Counted from the stretch's first letter, positions 44,448 to 53,614 are shown. The stretch: DNA of 64,000 nt from Janthinobacterium sp. J1-1 (GCF_030944405.1 NZ_CP132340.1:172310-236309), one strand, 5' to 3'. Translations and numbers: made by a program. The notes: a model not told the origin generated them from the sequence alone.

Positions 44448-45303
44448 GACCTTGCGACTCGAATTTCCTGTCACCATCATGTGCCGCGTCTTTGGCGTCT
44501 CGCGCAGCGGTTTCTACGCTTGGTCGAACGGCAAACCGTCGCAGCGGGCGCAGGACGACGCACGCCTGAAGGTCGCCATCGAGGCCGTGCACGCGCAGAG
44601 CCGGCAGACTTATGGCCCGTTGCGCATGCAGCCGGAACTGACGGCGCAAGGCTTTCCGGCCGGCCGTGATCGTATCGTCCGTCTGCGTCGCGAGCTCGCC
44701 CTGCGCTGCAAGCAAAAGCGCAAGTTCAAGGCCACCACGAACTCGAATCATGACCTGCCGGTGGCCGACAACCTGCTCAATCAGACTTTCGCGCCGACCC
44801 GGCCGAACGAAGCCTGGGTGACCGACATCACCTATGTGGCGACCGGCGAGGGCTGGCTTTACCTGGCCGGTATCAAGGACGTGTTCACCTGCGAGCTGGT
44901 GGGCTACGCGATGGACGAGCGCATGACGCAAACGCTGACGGCAACAGCACTGTGGAAGGCCGTGCGCAACAAACGCCCCGCGCCGGGCTTGATTCACCAC
45001 TCCGACCGTGGCAGTCAGTATTGCGCCCACGACTATCAGAAACTGGTGACGCAGTTCGGCATGAAGCCGTCCATGTCGCGCCGAGGAAACTGCTATGACA
45101 ACGCGCCCATGGAAAGCTTCTGGGGCAGCCTGAAAAACGAGCTGGTGCACCATCAACGTTACGCGACCCGGGCCGACGCGAAAGCCGCAATACAGGAATA
45201 TATCGAAAGCTTTTACAACCGCCAGCGACGCCATTCGCGCCTTGGCAATGTTCCGCCCGCGTTGTTCGCTGAAAAATTCAGCAAACAGCCGCGGGTGGCT
45301 TGA
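44443..45303 (+). CDS. IS3-family OrfB transposase (copy 2)
   Basis: 286 residues, same as copy 1 except WSNGK in place of WANGK. All three DDE blocks intact ([36 protein letters not shown]). Independent expression depends on its own ATG. Confidence 0.93.
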   Translation: MKTLRLEFPVTIMCRVFGVSRSGFYAWSNGKPSQRAQDDARLKVAIEAVHAQSRQTYGPLRMQPELTAQGFPAGRDRIVRLRRELALRCKQKRKFKATTNSNHDLPVADNLLNQTFAPTRPNEAWVTDITYVATGEGWLYLAGIKDVFTCELVGYAMDERMTQTLTATALWKAVRNKRPAPGLIHHSDRGSQYCAHDYQKLVTQFGMKPSMSRRGNCYDNAPMESFWGSLKNELVHHQRYATRADAKAAIQEYIESFYNRQRRHSRLGNVPPALFAEKFSKQPRVA

Positions 45304-45613
45304 AACAAGAGTGTCCGCTATTGACAGTACACCTCACTCATCGCGGGAGCGCTCGACGTAACCGGACTCGAAAATGTTGATGGTTGGGGAGAGGAAAACG
45401 GTTGCTGCGTCAGCCTTTCCGGCGGACAGTGCCGCATGAAACGCAGTTAACGTTTCAAGCGGCGTTGCTGCGAATGCCTGAAGCGATGCGGCCGAGATAG
45501 CAATGGCAAACAGTGTTTTACGCATAGATTTATAGGTTGGTAGTTGTAGGGGACGACCCGACAAGCTATTCATCGCTGACAGGCTTGTCGGCTCTTCGCT
45601 CAGCTGCAGCGTC

Positions 45614-46228
45614 TTATTTCTTCGCCGAAGATTTCTTCATTTCTGCCATGTGTGCCACTTCTTTCTTCTGCATCTCGACGAGCTTGTTTGCGAACTCTTT
45701 AACTTCGGCGTGCTCGAGCTTTGGTGCCGCGGTCTGCGCCATCTTGATTGCGCCTTTGTGGTGCTGACTCATCATGTCCACAAACATGCGGTCAAACTGC
45801 TCGCCCTTCGCCGACGTTAGCTTGTCGCCTGTCATTCCCTTCATCGACTCGGACATGCCTGGCATCTTCATGTTTACTGCATCTGGTTTGCCGGCATACC
45901 ACTGCTCTTTCCAACCCTTGAGCTGCGCAATCTCTTTCTCCTGCTCGGCCATCATCTTCTTGGCCATACCCTTGAGGTGTTCGCTGGCAGAACGAGTTTC
46001 GACCAGGCTGGCCATGTGCATAGCCATCTGATGGTGCATCGCCATGGTGTCCAGGAACTGCAGTTCATACGGCGCCTTAGCCGCGTTCGGCGAGCTCTTG
46101 TGCATCGACTGCATGTTTGTCATGTCATGCCCAGCGGCACCGTGTGCGCCGCTTTGATGCTGAGGTGCCGCGTTAGCAGACAGCGCAATCACGGCGATTG
46201 CGGCTAGTGCGATTTTCGAGATTTTCAT
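45614..46228 (-). CDS. DUF305 (CopM-like) periplasmic copper-binding protein
   Basis: 204 residues from the ATG at 46228, preceded by AAGGAGT. Signal peptide (ISKIALAAIAVIALSANA), a His/Met linker (HQSGAHGAAGHDMTNMQSMH), then two DUF305 helical-bundle repeats with FLDTMAMHHQMAMHMA and FVDMMSQHHKGAIKMA. Those HHxxAxxM motifs bind copper or silver in characterised members. Sits between the CusF-like and NTF2-like genes; its upstream region has been separated from the operon by the IS630 element. Confidence 0.88.
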   Translation of the reverse strand: MKISKIALAAIAVIALSANAAPQHQSGAHGAAGHDMTNMQSMHKSSPNAAKAPYELQFLDTMAMHHQMAMHMASLVETRSASEHLKGMAKKMMAEQEKEIAQLKGWKEQWYAGKPDAVNMKMPGMSESMKGMTGDKLTSAKGEQFDRMFVDMMSQHHKGAIKMAQTAAPKLEHAEVKEFANKLVEMQKKEVAHMAEMKKSSAKK

Positions 46229-46276
46229 ATTTACTCCTTGGTTGGTTGCAAAAGTACTCATCCGATTACATACACC

Positions 46277-47447
46277 TAGTGTCATGAGTTAAAAATTCAT
46301 TGAATAAATATTTTCCTTAGCTATGTTGTGTATATTGGATGCACAACATGGAGGCTGACATGGGAGCAGGTCGTCCGAAAGCTGAATTGGTTTTGACGGA
46401 GTCGGAGCGTGAGCAATTGGCAGCTTGGGCAAGGCGCCGCAAGACGGCTCAGGCGTTGGCACTGCGTTCGCGAATCGTATTGGCTTGCTCATATGGCGCT
46501 GAGAACCAGGCGGTTGCGGCGGACCTGAAGGTGGCGAAACAGACAGTGTGCAAATGGCGAGGCCGCTTCCTGCAGATGCGGCTTGATGGCCTGCTTGATG
46601 CGCCTCGCTCCGGTGCGCCCAGGACGATCGACGACGCGCGCGTGGATGCTGTCATCGCCAAGACCTTGGAAACGCAGCCGATGAATGCCACCCATTGGAG
46701 TACGCGGACAATGGCCAAAGAAAGCAAGCTGTCGCAGACAGCGGTAAGTCGGATTTGGCGCGCTTTCGGGCTGCAACCGCACCGCCAGGAAACGTTCAAG
46801 CTGTCCACCGATCCATTGTTTGTTGAAAAGACCCGGGACATTGTGGGCCTGTACATTGATCCTCCGGTCAAAGCCATGGTGCTCTGCGTCGATGAGAAAA
46901 GCCAGATCCAGGCGCTCGACCGGACCCAGCCGATTCTGCCCCTGGCGCCCGGCGTTGCCGAACGGCGCACGCATGATTACGAGCGCCACGGGACGACCAC
47001 ACTGTTCGCCGCGCTCGACATCGCCACCGGCAAGGTCATTGGTGAGCTGCATCGTCGCCATCGCAGCGCTGAATTTTTGAAATTCCTTCGCACCATCGAA
47101 GCATCCGTTCCGCAGGATCTCGATGTGCATCTCGTGATGGACAACTATGGCACCCATAAGACGCCGACCATCCGGAACTGGTTTGCCCGCCACCCCCGCT
47201 TCCATGTCCATTTCACGCCAACATCGGCTTCGTGGCTGAATCAAGTTGAACGCTGGTTTGCGACCTTGACGGAGAAGCAAATACGACGCGGCACGCATCG
47301 ATCAACTCGCCAATTGGAAGATGCTATCCGCGCTTACCTCAAGATAAATAATGAAGAACCCAAGCCTTTCGTTTGGACAAAATCGGCCGACGCAATCTTG
47401 GCGAGCGTCGAGCGATTTTGTCTGCGAATTTCTAACTCAGGACACTA
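46277..47447 (+). mobile_element. IS630-family insertion sequence with TA target duplication
   Basis: Ends CTAGTGTCATGAGTTAAAAA and, inverted, CTAGTGTCCTGAGTTAGAAA. The TA at both outer edges (46277-46278 and 47446-47447) is the expected IS630 target duplication. It is inserted in the copper operon, transcribed against it. Confidence 0.9.
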
Positions 47448-47448
47448 G
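46360..47448 (+). CDS. IS630-family DDE transposase
   Basis: About 362 residues. The ATG at 46360 has GGAGG 5 nt upstream; 46339 and 46348 are in-frame alternatives. N-terminal helix-turn-helix ([20 protein letters not shown]), DDE core with [24 protein letters not shown] and WLNQVERWF. The stop codon TAG is formed at the duplicated TA. Intact. Confidence 0.93.
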   Translation: MGAGRPKAELVLTESEREQLAAWARRRKTAQALALRSRIVLACSYGAENQAVAADLKVAKQTVCKWRGRFLQMRLDGLLDAPRSGAPRTIDDARVDAVIAKTLETQPMNATHWSTRTMAKESKLSQTAVSRIWRAFGLQPHRQETFKLSTDPLFVEKTRDIVGLYIDPPVKAMVLCVDEKSQIQALDRTQPILPLAPGVAERRTHDYERHGTTTLFAALDIATGKVIGELHRRHRSAEFLKFLRTIEASVPQDLDVHLVMDNYGTHKTPTIRNWFARHPRFHVHFTPTSASWLNQVERWFATLTEKQIRRGTHRSTRQLEDAIRAYLKINNEEPKPFVWTKSADAILASVERFCLRISNSGH

Positions 47449-47491
47449 CGCCGATGCTGATTCAGACACAGACGCCTCCTACCTCCCTTAC

Positions 47492-47845
47492 TTATTTTTG
47501 AAGCACCAACTGGGTCACCACCAAGCGCCCATCAAGCCTTTCAGCGACGAACTTAATCTTGTCGCCGGCCTTGAGCGTATCGAGTGCTGAAACGTCCTTT
47601 ACACCGAATACCATGGTCATGCCGGACATACCAAGGTTCTCTAGTGGACCGTGTTTGATAGTCAAACGCCCGGTATCTTTATCGACTTTCTTGACTTCGC
47701 CTTCCGACAGTGCCAGTTCTTGACCTGCGACTGCCGCGGGTGCGGGAGCGTGATTTTCACGGTCGTGAGACTGCGCCATCGCATTATTGAAAGCGAGGAG
47801 AGCAACTATGGCGGCGACATTAGCAATGATTTTTGCGATTTTCAT
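47492..47845 (-). CDS. CusF-like periplasmic copper-binding protein
   Basis: 117 residues. Signal peptide (ANVAAIVALLAFNNAMA), His-containing linker, then a CusF/CopK-like OB-fold: GEVKKVDKDTGRLTIKHGPL with the His ligand, and GMSGMTMVFGV with the two Met ligands; the capping Trp of E. coli CusF is not evident. It likely shuttles Cu(I)/Ag(I) in the periplasm. Downstream of the multicopper oxidase gene by about 95 bp. Confidence 0.85.
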   Translation of the reverse strand: MKIAKIIANVAAIVALLAFNNAMAQSHDRENHAPAPAAVAGQELALSEGEVKKVDKDTGRLTIKHGPLENLGMSGMTMVFGVKDVSALDTLKAGDKIKFVAERLDGRLVVTQLVLQK

Positions 47846-47942
47846 TCGATATCTCTTCTTTAATTTAGGTTTAGCAGCCCCATTTCGAACTGCCAGTTAC
47901 AACGCTATTCACTGCGCTCAAACTCAGCCACTTCGCTCGAGG

Positions 47943-49334
47943 TCAATGCCCAGAATGGCCCGATGGCTTACGGACGTTAAATTCCACATTCTGAGCAGGC
48001 TTACCTGCAGGCATAGACTGCCCGCCGGCTGAGGTGTTCCTGGTGGCTTCCGGCGGGGCACCATTCCATTCATACGCCAGAGTTCCAGCAGGGTGCTTGT
48101 ACCAACCCGGGTCGCTGTAATCGCCGCGCTTCTGTTCCTTACGAACCTTCATCACGGTGAACATCCCGCCCATCTCAACCCCACCGAATGGCCCTTGTCC
48201 ACCCATCATCGGCAAAGTGTTCTCTGGCAGTGGCATTTCCATCTCACCCATCGCTCCACCTGTCGAGCCCATGGCCATGTAGTCCGGAATGATTGAGCTA
48301 ATCTTCTTCGCGACGTCGCTCTGAGATACGCCAATCATGTTGGGAACGTCATGTCCCATTGCATTCATTGTGTGGTGAGATTTATGGCAGTGAAATGCCC
48401 AGTCGCCCAGGTCACTTGCGACAAACTCGATAGCGCGCATCTGACCCACGCCAACGTCGACGGTCACTTCTGGCCAACGCGATTCTGGTCGAGTCCAGCC
48501 CCCGTCAGTGCCCGTTACCTCGAACTCGTGCCCGTGCAGGTGAATCGGGTGATTGGTCATCGTCAGATTGCCGAAGCGAATGCGGACCCGCTCGCCCTGG
48601 CGCGCGACCATCGAATCGATTCCCGGAAATACCCGACTGTTAAACGTGAACAAATTGAAGTTCAGCATTGTCGATGTCTTAGGCACGAAGCTACCAGGCT
48701 CGATGTCGTAGCTACCGAGGAGGAATACGTAGTCGCGGTCGACTTTCATGAAGTTGGGATTCTTCGGGTGGGTCACCCAGAACCCCATCATTCCCATGGC
48801 CATCTGGACCATTTCGTCCGCATGCGGGTGATACATGAAGGTGCCCGGGCGCTTTGCCTCAAATTCATAGACCATCGTCTTACCGGGCTGGATAGGTTTT
48901 TGCGTTAGGCCAGCTACGCCATCCATGCCGTTGGGCAAACGCTGACCGTGCCAGTGCACACTGGTATGCTCCGGGAGCCTATTCGTCACAAAAATCCGAA
49001 CACGGTCGCCTTCAACAACTTCAATGGTTGGCCCCGGTGAAGCACCGTTGTAACCCCAGAGATTCGCTTTCATGCCCGGCGCAAATTCACGTACGACGGG
49101 CTCAGCAACCAAGTGAAATTCCTTTACCCCGTTGTTCATACGCCAAGGGAGCGACCAACCGTTGAGCGTCACCACTGGGTTGTATGGACGCCCATTCGGT
49201 GGTGGCGGTGGCACCTGTGTTGAAGCACTCTGCATGATTACTGCTTCTGGGAGGGATGCTGCGCCAACGCGGCTAACTACCCCGGCCCCGACCAAGGCTG
49301 CTGCACCGGTGAATAAATCTCTACGTGAAACCAT
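47943..49334 (-). CDS. Multicopper oxidase, CopA/PcoA-like
   Basis: 463 residues from the ATG at 49334 (GGGAGAG upstream). Twin-arginine signal (SRRDLFTGAAALVGAG). Copper ligands: HWHG (127-130), HPHADE (169-174), HPIHLHGHEF (about 290) and HCHKSHHTMNAMGH (about 340), giving type 1, 2 and 3 sites. The C-terminal part is Met/Gly-rich (MGEMEMPLP, MMGGQGPFGGVEMGGM), typical of cuprous oxidases. It oxidises Cu(I) in the periplasm. Partner genes in the operon are copper-related. Confidence 0.92.
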   Translation of the reverse strand: MVSRRDLFTGAAALVGAGVVSRVGAASLPEAVIMQSASTQVPPPPPNGRPYNPVVTLNGWSLPWRMNNGVKEFHLVAEPVVREFAPGMKANLWGYNGASPGPTIEVVEGDRVRIFVTNRLPEHTSVHWHGQRLPNGMDGVAGLTQKPIQPGKTMVYEFEAKRPGTFMYHPHADEMVQMAMGMMGFWVTHPKNPNFMKVDRDYVFLLGSYDIEPGSFVPKTSTMLNFNLFTFNSRVFPGIDSMVARQGERVRIRFGNLTMTNHPIHLHGHEFEVTGTDGGWTRPESRWPEVTVDVGVGQMRAIEFVASDLGDWAFHCHKSHHTMNAMGHDVPNMIGVSQSDVAKKISSIIPDYMAMGSTGGAMGEMEMPLPENTLPMMGGQGPFGGVEMGGMFTVMKVRKEQKRGDYSDPGWYKHPAGTLAYEWNGAPPEATRNTSAGGQSMPAGKPAQNVEFNVRKPSGHSGH

Positions 49335-49348
49335 TTCAACTCTCCCAA

Positions 49349-50767
49349 TTAATGTTGTGCTGCTGGCGCAGAACTTGAACTTGCCGTCACTGCTTGCGAA
49401 ACAGCCCCGCCGCCGCCATTGATAGCTGCTTGCATGTCGGTCTCTGCAATCCAAAAATCGCGCTGCGCTTCAATGGCGCCGTTCACGCTCATCACCTGGT
49501 CGCGCGCATCGGCCAGAAGCTCGAACACGCTGGCAAGCATGCCGTTGTAACGAAGAAGGACTTCGTCCGAAATTTGCTTTCTTAAAGGGACGACTTCATC
49601 GCGGTAGTGCTTGGCGACGTCGTAAGTAGTCCGGTACGCCGAATACGCTTCGCGCACTTCCGAGCGCGCTCTAATGGCAGTGTCAGCGGTACGGTTAAGA
49701 GACATCATGTAGGTAGCCTTGGCACGAGCCCGTCGTGCCCCGCCCCAGTCAAAAATGGGCAACTCCAGTGATATGTCGTAGCCATTTTCGCGAGGTGCGC
49801 CCGTTGTACTTTTATTGGCATATCCAGCGTCAAGGACATTGATGAAGCCCGTCGCGTTGGTCAGGCCCAACGACCGAGCAGTAGCGTCGACATCTCGTTT
49901 GGCAAACTGGATGTCGAGCCTCTGCTCCATCGCCATTGCCTCAAGCGCACCAGGCTCATTCGGCTTTTGCGGCAGGTCCGGCAAGCGGTCAGGAATTTTG
50001 AAGTTGATGTTCGAACCCCAGAGGCCGAGTAACCGCACCAGTTGTTCACGTGCAGCCGTCGCAGCATGGCGGGTACGGGCGTACTGCGTCGTTGCTTCGG
50101 CATAAAACGCCTGCTGGCGTGCCCTGTCCAGTTTGCTAGAGTTACCAACCTTCGCCTGCTCTTGCGCCAGTTGAGCTCCAGCCTCGGCTGAAATTACTAC
50201 TTGGCTCATGAATTTCTCTGCCTGAGCAGCCGCTACAGCGTTGAAGTAAGCCCGGCGAGTTTCGCTAGCTAAGCGGACGGCTTCTGACGCTGCAACCAGC
50301 TTCGCTTGTTCAAACCGACCGCGTTCGATAGTGCTTCGAACTGGAAGAGTCAGGAGGCCAATCAAATCGAACATGACGCTACGTCCGATTTCAGTAGTGT
50401 CGACGCCCCGCATCTTGCTAAACGAGAAACCAGGGTTACGCAGCCGGCCGGCTTGAACGAAGTCGGCTTCCGATACGCCCAGCTCCGCCAGTGACGCCTG
50501 GAAGCCGCGATTGTTGAGCAGGGCAATCTGTACAGCGCTGTCCGGTGTCAGCGGCGACGACAACAACTTCGAGACTTCAGTAGTGCTAGTCTGCGCATCT
50601 TTGTCGTTGCGCTCTGCCGAGACTCCGAAGCCGGTCCGCGGTTTCGTCAACTTTGAGACGTCAGTTGCTCCGCCGTCGCTAGATAGCGTCGAGCACCCGG
50701 CCAAAACTGATATCGCTAGAAGGAGGCCAGAAGTCTTCAAAGCAGGTGTGATATTCAGAGGCCTCAT
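49349..50767 (-). CDS. TolC-family outer-membrane lipoprotein
   Basis: 472 residues. Lipobox LAISVLAGC, an unordered linker of about 60 residues, then two OEP repeats (QIALLNNRGFQASLAELGVS; RRARAKATYMMSLNRTADTA) and an Ala/Ser-rich tail. Such TolC-like proteins occur in copper operons between a His-rich protein and the multicopper oxidase. No RND genes are adjacent, so it may couple to another pump. Start overlaps the preceding gene (ATGA). Confidence 0.88.
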   Translation of the reverse strand: MRPLNITPALKTSGLLLAISVLAGCSTLSSDGGATDVSKLTKPRTGFGVSAERNDKDAQTSTTEVSKLLSSPLTPDSAVQIALLNNRGFQASLAELGVSEADFVQAGRLRNPGFSFSKMRGVDTTEIGRSVMFDLIGLLTLPVRSTIERGRFEQAKLVAASEAVRLASETRRAYFNAVAAAQAEKFMSQVVISAEAGAQLAQEQAKVGNSSKLDRARQQAFYAEATTQYARTRHAATAAREQLVRLLGLWGSNINFKIPDRLPDLPQKPNEPGALEAMAMEQRLDIQFAKRDVDATARSLGLTNATGFINVLDAGYANKSTTGAPRENGYDISLELPIFDWGGARRARAKATYMMSLNRTADTAIRARSEVREAYSAYRTTYDVAKHYRDEVVPLRKQISDEVLLRYNGMLASVFELLADARDQVMSVNGAIEAQRDFWIAETDMQAAINGGGGAVSQAVTASSSSAPAAQH

Positions 50768-51417
50768 TTCCTGGTTCCTTTTTCTTGAGGTTGCTGATGC
50801 TGCCCATGCGCAGCGTCATTCATTGCTCCACTCGCAGGTGCTGCGCTAGCCGCATTGGCTGGCTTCTTCGGCTGGCCCATCTGGTGCCCAGCATGCGAGC
50901 CGGGCTTTGGAGCTGGTGCCATCTGATGACCTGCGTGTGGGTCTGGCTTTGGAGTTGGCGCCATTTGATGACCGGTATGCACTGCAGCGGCAGGTTGGCC
51001 ATTAGACGTCGCTGGAGAGGCTGTTGGAGCTGGCATTTGATGACCGGCATGGGACGCCTGGCCAGCGGGTGCAGCTGGTGTTGCGCGGCTCGGGCTAGCG
51101 CTTGGATTTGCACCTTGGGCCGGCATCGTGTGCCCAGCGTGGCCGCTAGCATCTTGCGGCGCCGGAGATTCGGCCCCATGAGCTTCCCCATGCATGCCCT
51201 CGCTTGCAACTGTAGCGTTAGCCTCTCGCCAAACTTTGTCAGGTGAGACGTTACTTTCCCTCACTGGGGTGTATGTCGACAAAACCGAGGTGTACGACGT
51301 TTGCGGAACTTGGGCAGCTGGGTCAGCGACCTTAAGAGAAACTGGAGGCTCGCTCGCAAAGGACACGAGCGAAGTTACGGCTGCCGCGGTAGCGGCAACA
51401 AAACGCTTTGAAAACAT
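50764..51417 (-). CDS. Periplasmic His/Met-repeat protein (HAGHQM repeats)
   Basis: 217 residues. Signal peptide (RFVAATAAAVTSLVSFA), a short folded-looking N-terminal part with SYTSVLSTYTPVRESNVSPD and KVWREAN, then a Pro/Ala-rich region with five H(A/T)GH(Q/T)M motifs, ideal for binding several copper ions. The second gene of the operon, coupled to the TolC-like gene by ATGA. Similar proteins precede TolC/copper oxidase pairs in related bacteria; likely a copper buffer. Confidence 0.8.
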   Translation of the reverse strand: MFSKRFVAATAAAVTSLVSFASEPPVSLKVADPAAQVPQTSYTSVLSTYTPVRESNVSPDKVWREANATVASEGMHGEAHGAESPAPQDASGHAGHTMPAQGANPSASPSRATPAAPAGQASHAGHQMPAPTASPATSNGQPAAAVHTGHQMAPTPKPDPHAGHQMAPAPKPGSHAGHQMGQPKKPANAASAAPASGAMNDAAHGQHQQPQEKGTRK

Positions 51418-51514
51418 AGTTTTCCCAAAATCGAAAGTAGGCGCGCAGTAGTATTGCGCGACAAAAGCACAACGAAATACGAGCGAGTACGCGCGTCGTT
51501 GCTACCGAAAACGA

Positions 51515-51949
51515 TTAAACGGCGAAGGGCCGGGGGGGACGTTCGAGACTGTCGGGGATGAATCCGCCGACAAATGTAGAGCCGAAGGTCTCATAGACCT
51601 CAGCGTTACTGAAGGAAGGTTTGAAGGTCAACAGCTGAGGGGGAGCGAAGGCCCCAACAGAGCAAGCAGCACAAGCACTGCACGACCCATGCTTGATGCT
51701 TGTGGACGTCTCGCTGCTCTGTTTGCTAGACGACGCCATCTCTGGGCAATGGTCATCCTGGCCGGACGGTTGGTCCATGCCTGCACCGTCAGAAATATCT
51801 GATACGTTACCGTGGTCCATTGCGCTGGCGACCATGCTCATACTCTGATGACTTGAACCGCACGCCCGCAGCACATTCGCTGCGAATGCCTGGAAAGGCA
51901 TCACGGCGATTAGCAGCCATAGTACGTAGGTTTTCAGGGTTCGATTCAT
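51515..51949 (-). CDS. DUF2946-like small secreted/membrane protein, first gene of the copper operon
   Basis: 144 residues from the ATG at 51949. Hydrophobic N-terminus (TYVLWLLIAVMPFQAFAA), a Ser/Met/His/Asp-rich middle and CSACAACSVGAF near the C-terminus, followed by PSFSNAEVYETFGSTFVGGF and RPPR at the end, the pattern of DUF2946-type proteins found at heads of metal operons. The longer frame to 52120 crosses the promoter and is rejected. Possible metal sensor or chaperone role; unknown. Confidence 0.7.
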   Translation of the reverse strand: MNRTLKTYVLWLLIAVMPFQAFAANVLRACGSSHQSMSMVASAMDHGNVSDISDGAGMDQPSGQDDHCPEMASSSKQSSETSTSIKHGSCSACAACSVGAFAPPQLLTFKPSFSNAEVYETFGSTFVGGFIPDSLERPPRPFAV

Positions 51950-51999
51950 TGGTCGAAAGTGTAGCACGAGCTCTTTCACCGTCAGGGTGACACAAATCC

Positions 52000-52030
52000 A
52001 AGATACACCTTCCCACAACAGGAAGGTCAA
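52000..52030 (-). promoter_or_regulatory. CueR-type promoter of the copper operon
   Basis: On the minus strand -35 TTGACC (52025-52030), 19-bp spacer, -10 TATCTT (52000-52005). The spacer holds the perfect dyad ACCTTCC-TGTTGTG-GGAAGGT (52007-52027), matching known CueR sites. The start codon of the first gene is about 50 bp downstream. Confidence 0.9.
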
Positions 52031-52171
52031 GCGAAATCGCGCTGAACTTAACAAATAGTTGCGTCTGCCGCGCCCCGGCTCCGTGGCATTGTCAGATTTA
52101 CAAAAAAGAGGCAATATCAATACGCTACGAAAATAGATGATTTTGCGCTACCACAACATTACGGTATTTAC

Positions 52172-53206
52172 ATGATGACCCTCATCCGACTCTGGTTTTC
52201 CCTGCTTCTGCTTGTATCGACGCAAGCTGGTGCTCAAGAGTCACAAGTCAGCCAGAACCTTCGCTCATGCGAGGCCGGGTATTCAAGCTGCGACATATCT
52301 TTATTGAACGCGTCTCAACTTGAACGGGTTCGTCAATCAACCCTCGCACGAAACTTCCGTTCTTGCGACAGTGGATACTCAAGCTGTGACTTGGCTCTGC
52401 TGACTGAACCTCAGCGAACACAGGTTCACAGCTCTGCCTTGGTAAGGAACTTTCGCAGCTGCGATAGCGGTTACAGCAGCTGTGACGAATCCTTACTAAC
52501 GACAGCACAGCAGGCACAAGTCCTCAAATCCCAGCACAGCCGAAACTTTCGGAGCTGCGATAACGGATATTCATCCTGCGACCTAACATTGCTCACACAG
52601 CAGCAGCATGACAAAGTTAAACTCTCAGCCCTGGCTCGAAATTTCGCCAACTGCGATAGGGGGTACTCAGGGTGCGATACGGCGCTTTTGACTGCAGCAC
52701 AGCGCGCACAAGTCGATGCGTCAGGTCGTACCCGCAATTTCCACAGCTGCAACAGCGGATACTCTGGATGCGATGCGAGCATCCTCACTGACGTCCAACG
52801 TACGACCGTCACGGAATCCGCATCACGCCGAAATGCGTACAACTGCCAGAAGGGGTACAGCAGCTGTATCCATACAGTCAGGACTTCGGAGTCACTATCG
52901 TCTGCGCCAGGACGTAGTTCAAGCTCGCCCCACGCCCGCACTCGCGACACCTACATTACAGATGGCCAACAGGCTTCTTTTGAAACGGCGAAGAGCGCGC
53001 CAACTAAACCTAAGGCGCCAACTGCCCTGGGCCCTGACGCAGTCGAAACAGTCGTGTTACCAGTCGCAGCCGGGCCGTCTTGCGCTGAGAATGGGTCCTG
53101 CTATGGCGACATCAGCTCAGCAACACTAAGGCCCAAGACGACACACGTTAGCGGGTACACACGTCGTGATGGAACGTACGTTCGCGGACACTACCGTAGC
53201 AAGTAA
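52172..53206 (+). CDS. Secreted protein with seven 32-residue Cys repeats
   Basis: 344 residues. Signal peptide ending QAGA. From residue 29 to about 250 there are seven repeats of 32 residues with the core N(F/L)RSC-x2-GYS(S/G)CD, LLT-x2-Q-x3-V and a closing R; each repeat has two Cys seven apart. Repeats 2 and 3 encode the same core with different codons, so the protein sequence is conserved by selection, not by recent duplication. A Ser/Pro/Ala linker follows, then SCAENGSCYGDIS and a terminal SGYTRRDGTYVRGHYRS block seen in many secreted proteins. It is divergent from the copper operon. Function unknown. Confidence 0.85.
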   Translation: MMTLIRLWFSLLLLVSTQAGAQESQVSQNLRSCEAGYSSCDISLLNASQLERVRQSTLARNFRSCDSGYSSCDLALLTEPQRTQVHSSALVRNFRSCDSGYSSCDESLLTTAQQAQVLKSQHSRNFRSCDNGYSSCDLTLLTQQQHDKVKLSALARNFANCDRGYSGCDTALLTAAQRAQVDASGRTRNFHSCNSGYSGCDASILTDVQRTTVTESASRRNAYNCQKGYSSCIHTVRTSESLSSAPGRSSSSPHARTRDTYITDGQQASFETAKSAPTKPKAPTALGPDAVETVVLPVAAGPSCAENGSCYGDISSATLRPKTTHVSGYTRRDGTYVRGHYRSK

Positions 53207-53614
53207 TTGTAAACACGCGGCAGGCCTTGATACTGTCTGTTTACTTCTTATAGAAGTTACATCCCGGGCAAAGATGCCCCCTGCTTGCTAACGACAGCAA
53301 GCTCGCATCTCTGCCCGGCGGTGCGTGAATCGCCCGGGCATACCGGTTCGCGCAAATGCGCCGGTACTCCAGCCAGACTTCAAGCGAATTTGCTCGCTCC
53401 TACCTCACCTCTAGCTGCTGCCCAGTGTGCGCCCATGGTATCCCGCTTGACGCTCTTGTTCCTCGTCGACCGCGGGGTTTCGAGCCCTCTCCTCCGACGA
53501 AGTGGTATACGCAATGGTTTTATTCTTTTCTGTTCATCCGCTTGCTACCTTTCTGGGAAGAACATGCATCGCAACTGTCTTCCCACGGTAAAACACCTGA
53601 CAGATGCGCTCTAT
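53207..53614. other. Intergenic region between convergent genes with strong hairpins
   Basis: No gene. A 55-nt hairpin at 53264-53318 (CCGGGCA/TGCCCGG, AGATGC/GCATCT, GCTTGC/GCAAGC, 8-nt loop) and a smaller one at 53341-53366 (TACCGG/CCGGTA with inner CGC/GCG) lie after the Cys-repeat gene and before the end of cueR. Bidirectional termination is the simplest role. Confidence 0.55.

Larger units (their letters stand above)
44076..45336 (+). mobile_element. IS3-family insertion sequence, copy 2, with 3-bp target duplication
   Basis: 1261 bp, almost identical to 28245-29506 and with the same ends. The target CTC is duplicated (44073-44075 and 45337-45339). It lies antisense in the NTF2-like gene of the copper operon. 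Confidence 0.95.
43833..45525 (-). pseudogene. NTF2-like/DUF4440 periplasmic protein interrupted by IS3 copy 2
   Basis: Two pieces, 45337-45525 and 43833-44075, join to a gene of about 140 codons. The first has a signal peptide (MRKTLFAIAISAASLQAFAA) and TLTAFHAALSAGKADAATVF, then ESGYVERSRDE; the second continues YAGHHLPGDIAFAKATS to WVITHVHWSSRKAK. This is a SnoaL/DUF4440-type NTF2-like fold seen in several copper operons of Burkholderiales. The IS duplicated CTC. Function in copper handling unknown. Confidence 0.85.

Noticed and set aside
52471..52950. Minus-strand frame in the Cys-repeat gene with repeated pattern.
   Set aside because: The repetition is simply the reverse of the plus-strand repeats; no start signal.
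53478..53506. TTCGAGCC followed by CTCTCCTCCGACGA resembles the T-arm and 3' end of tRNA-Ser.
   Set aside because: No anticodon or D-arm can be folded upstream and the T-stem does not pair; chance or a very degraded attachment site.
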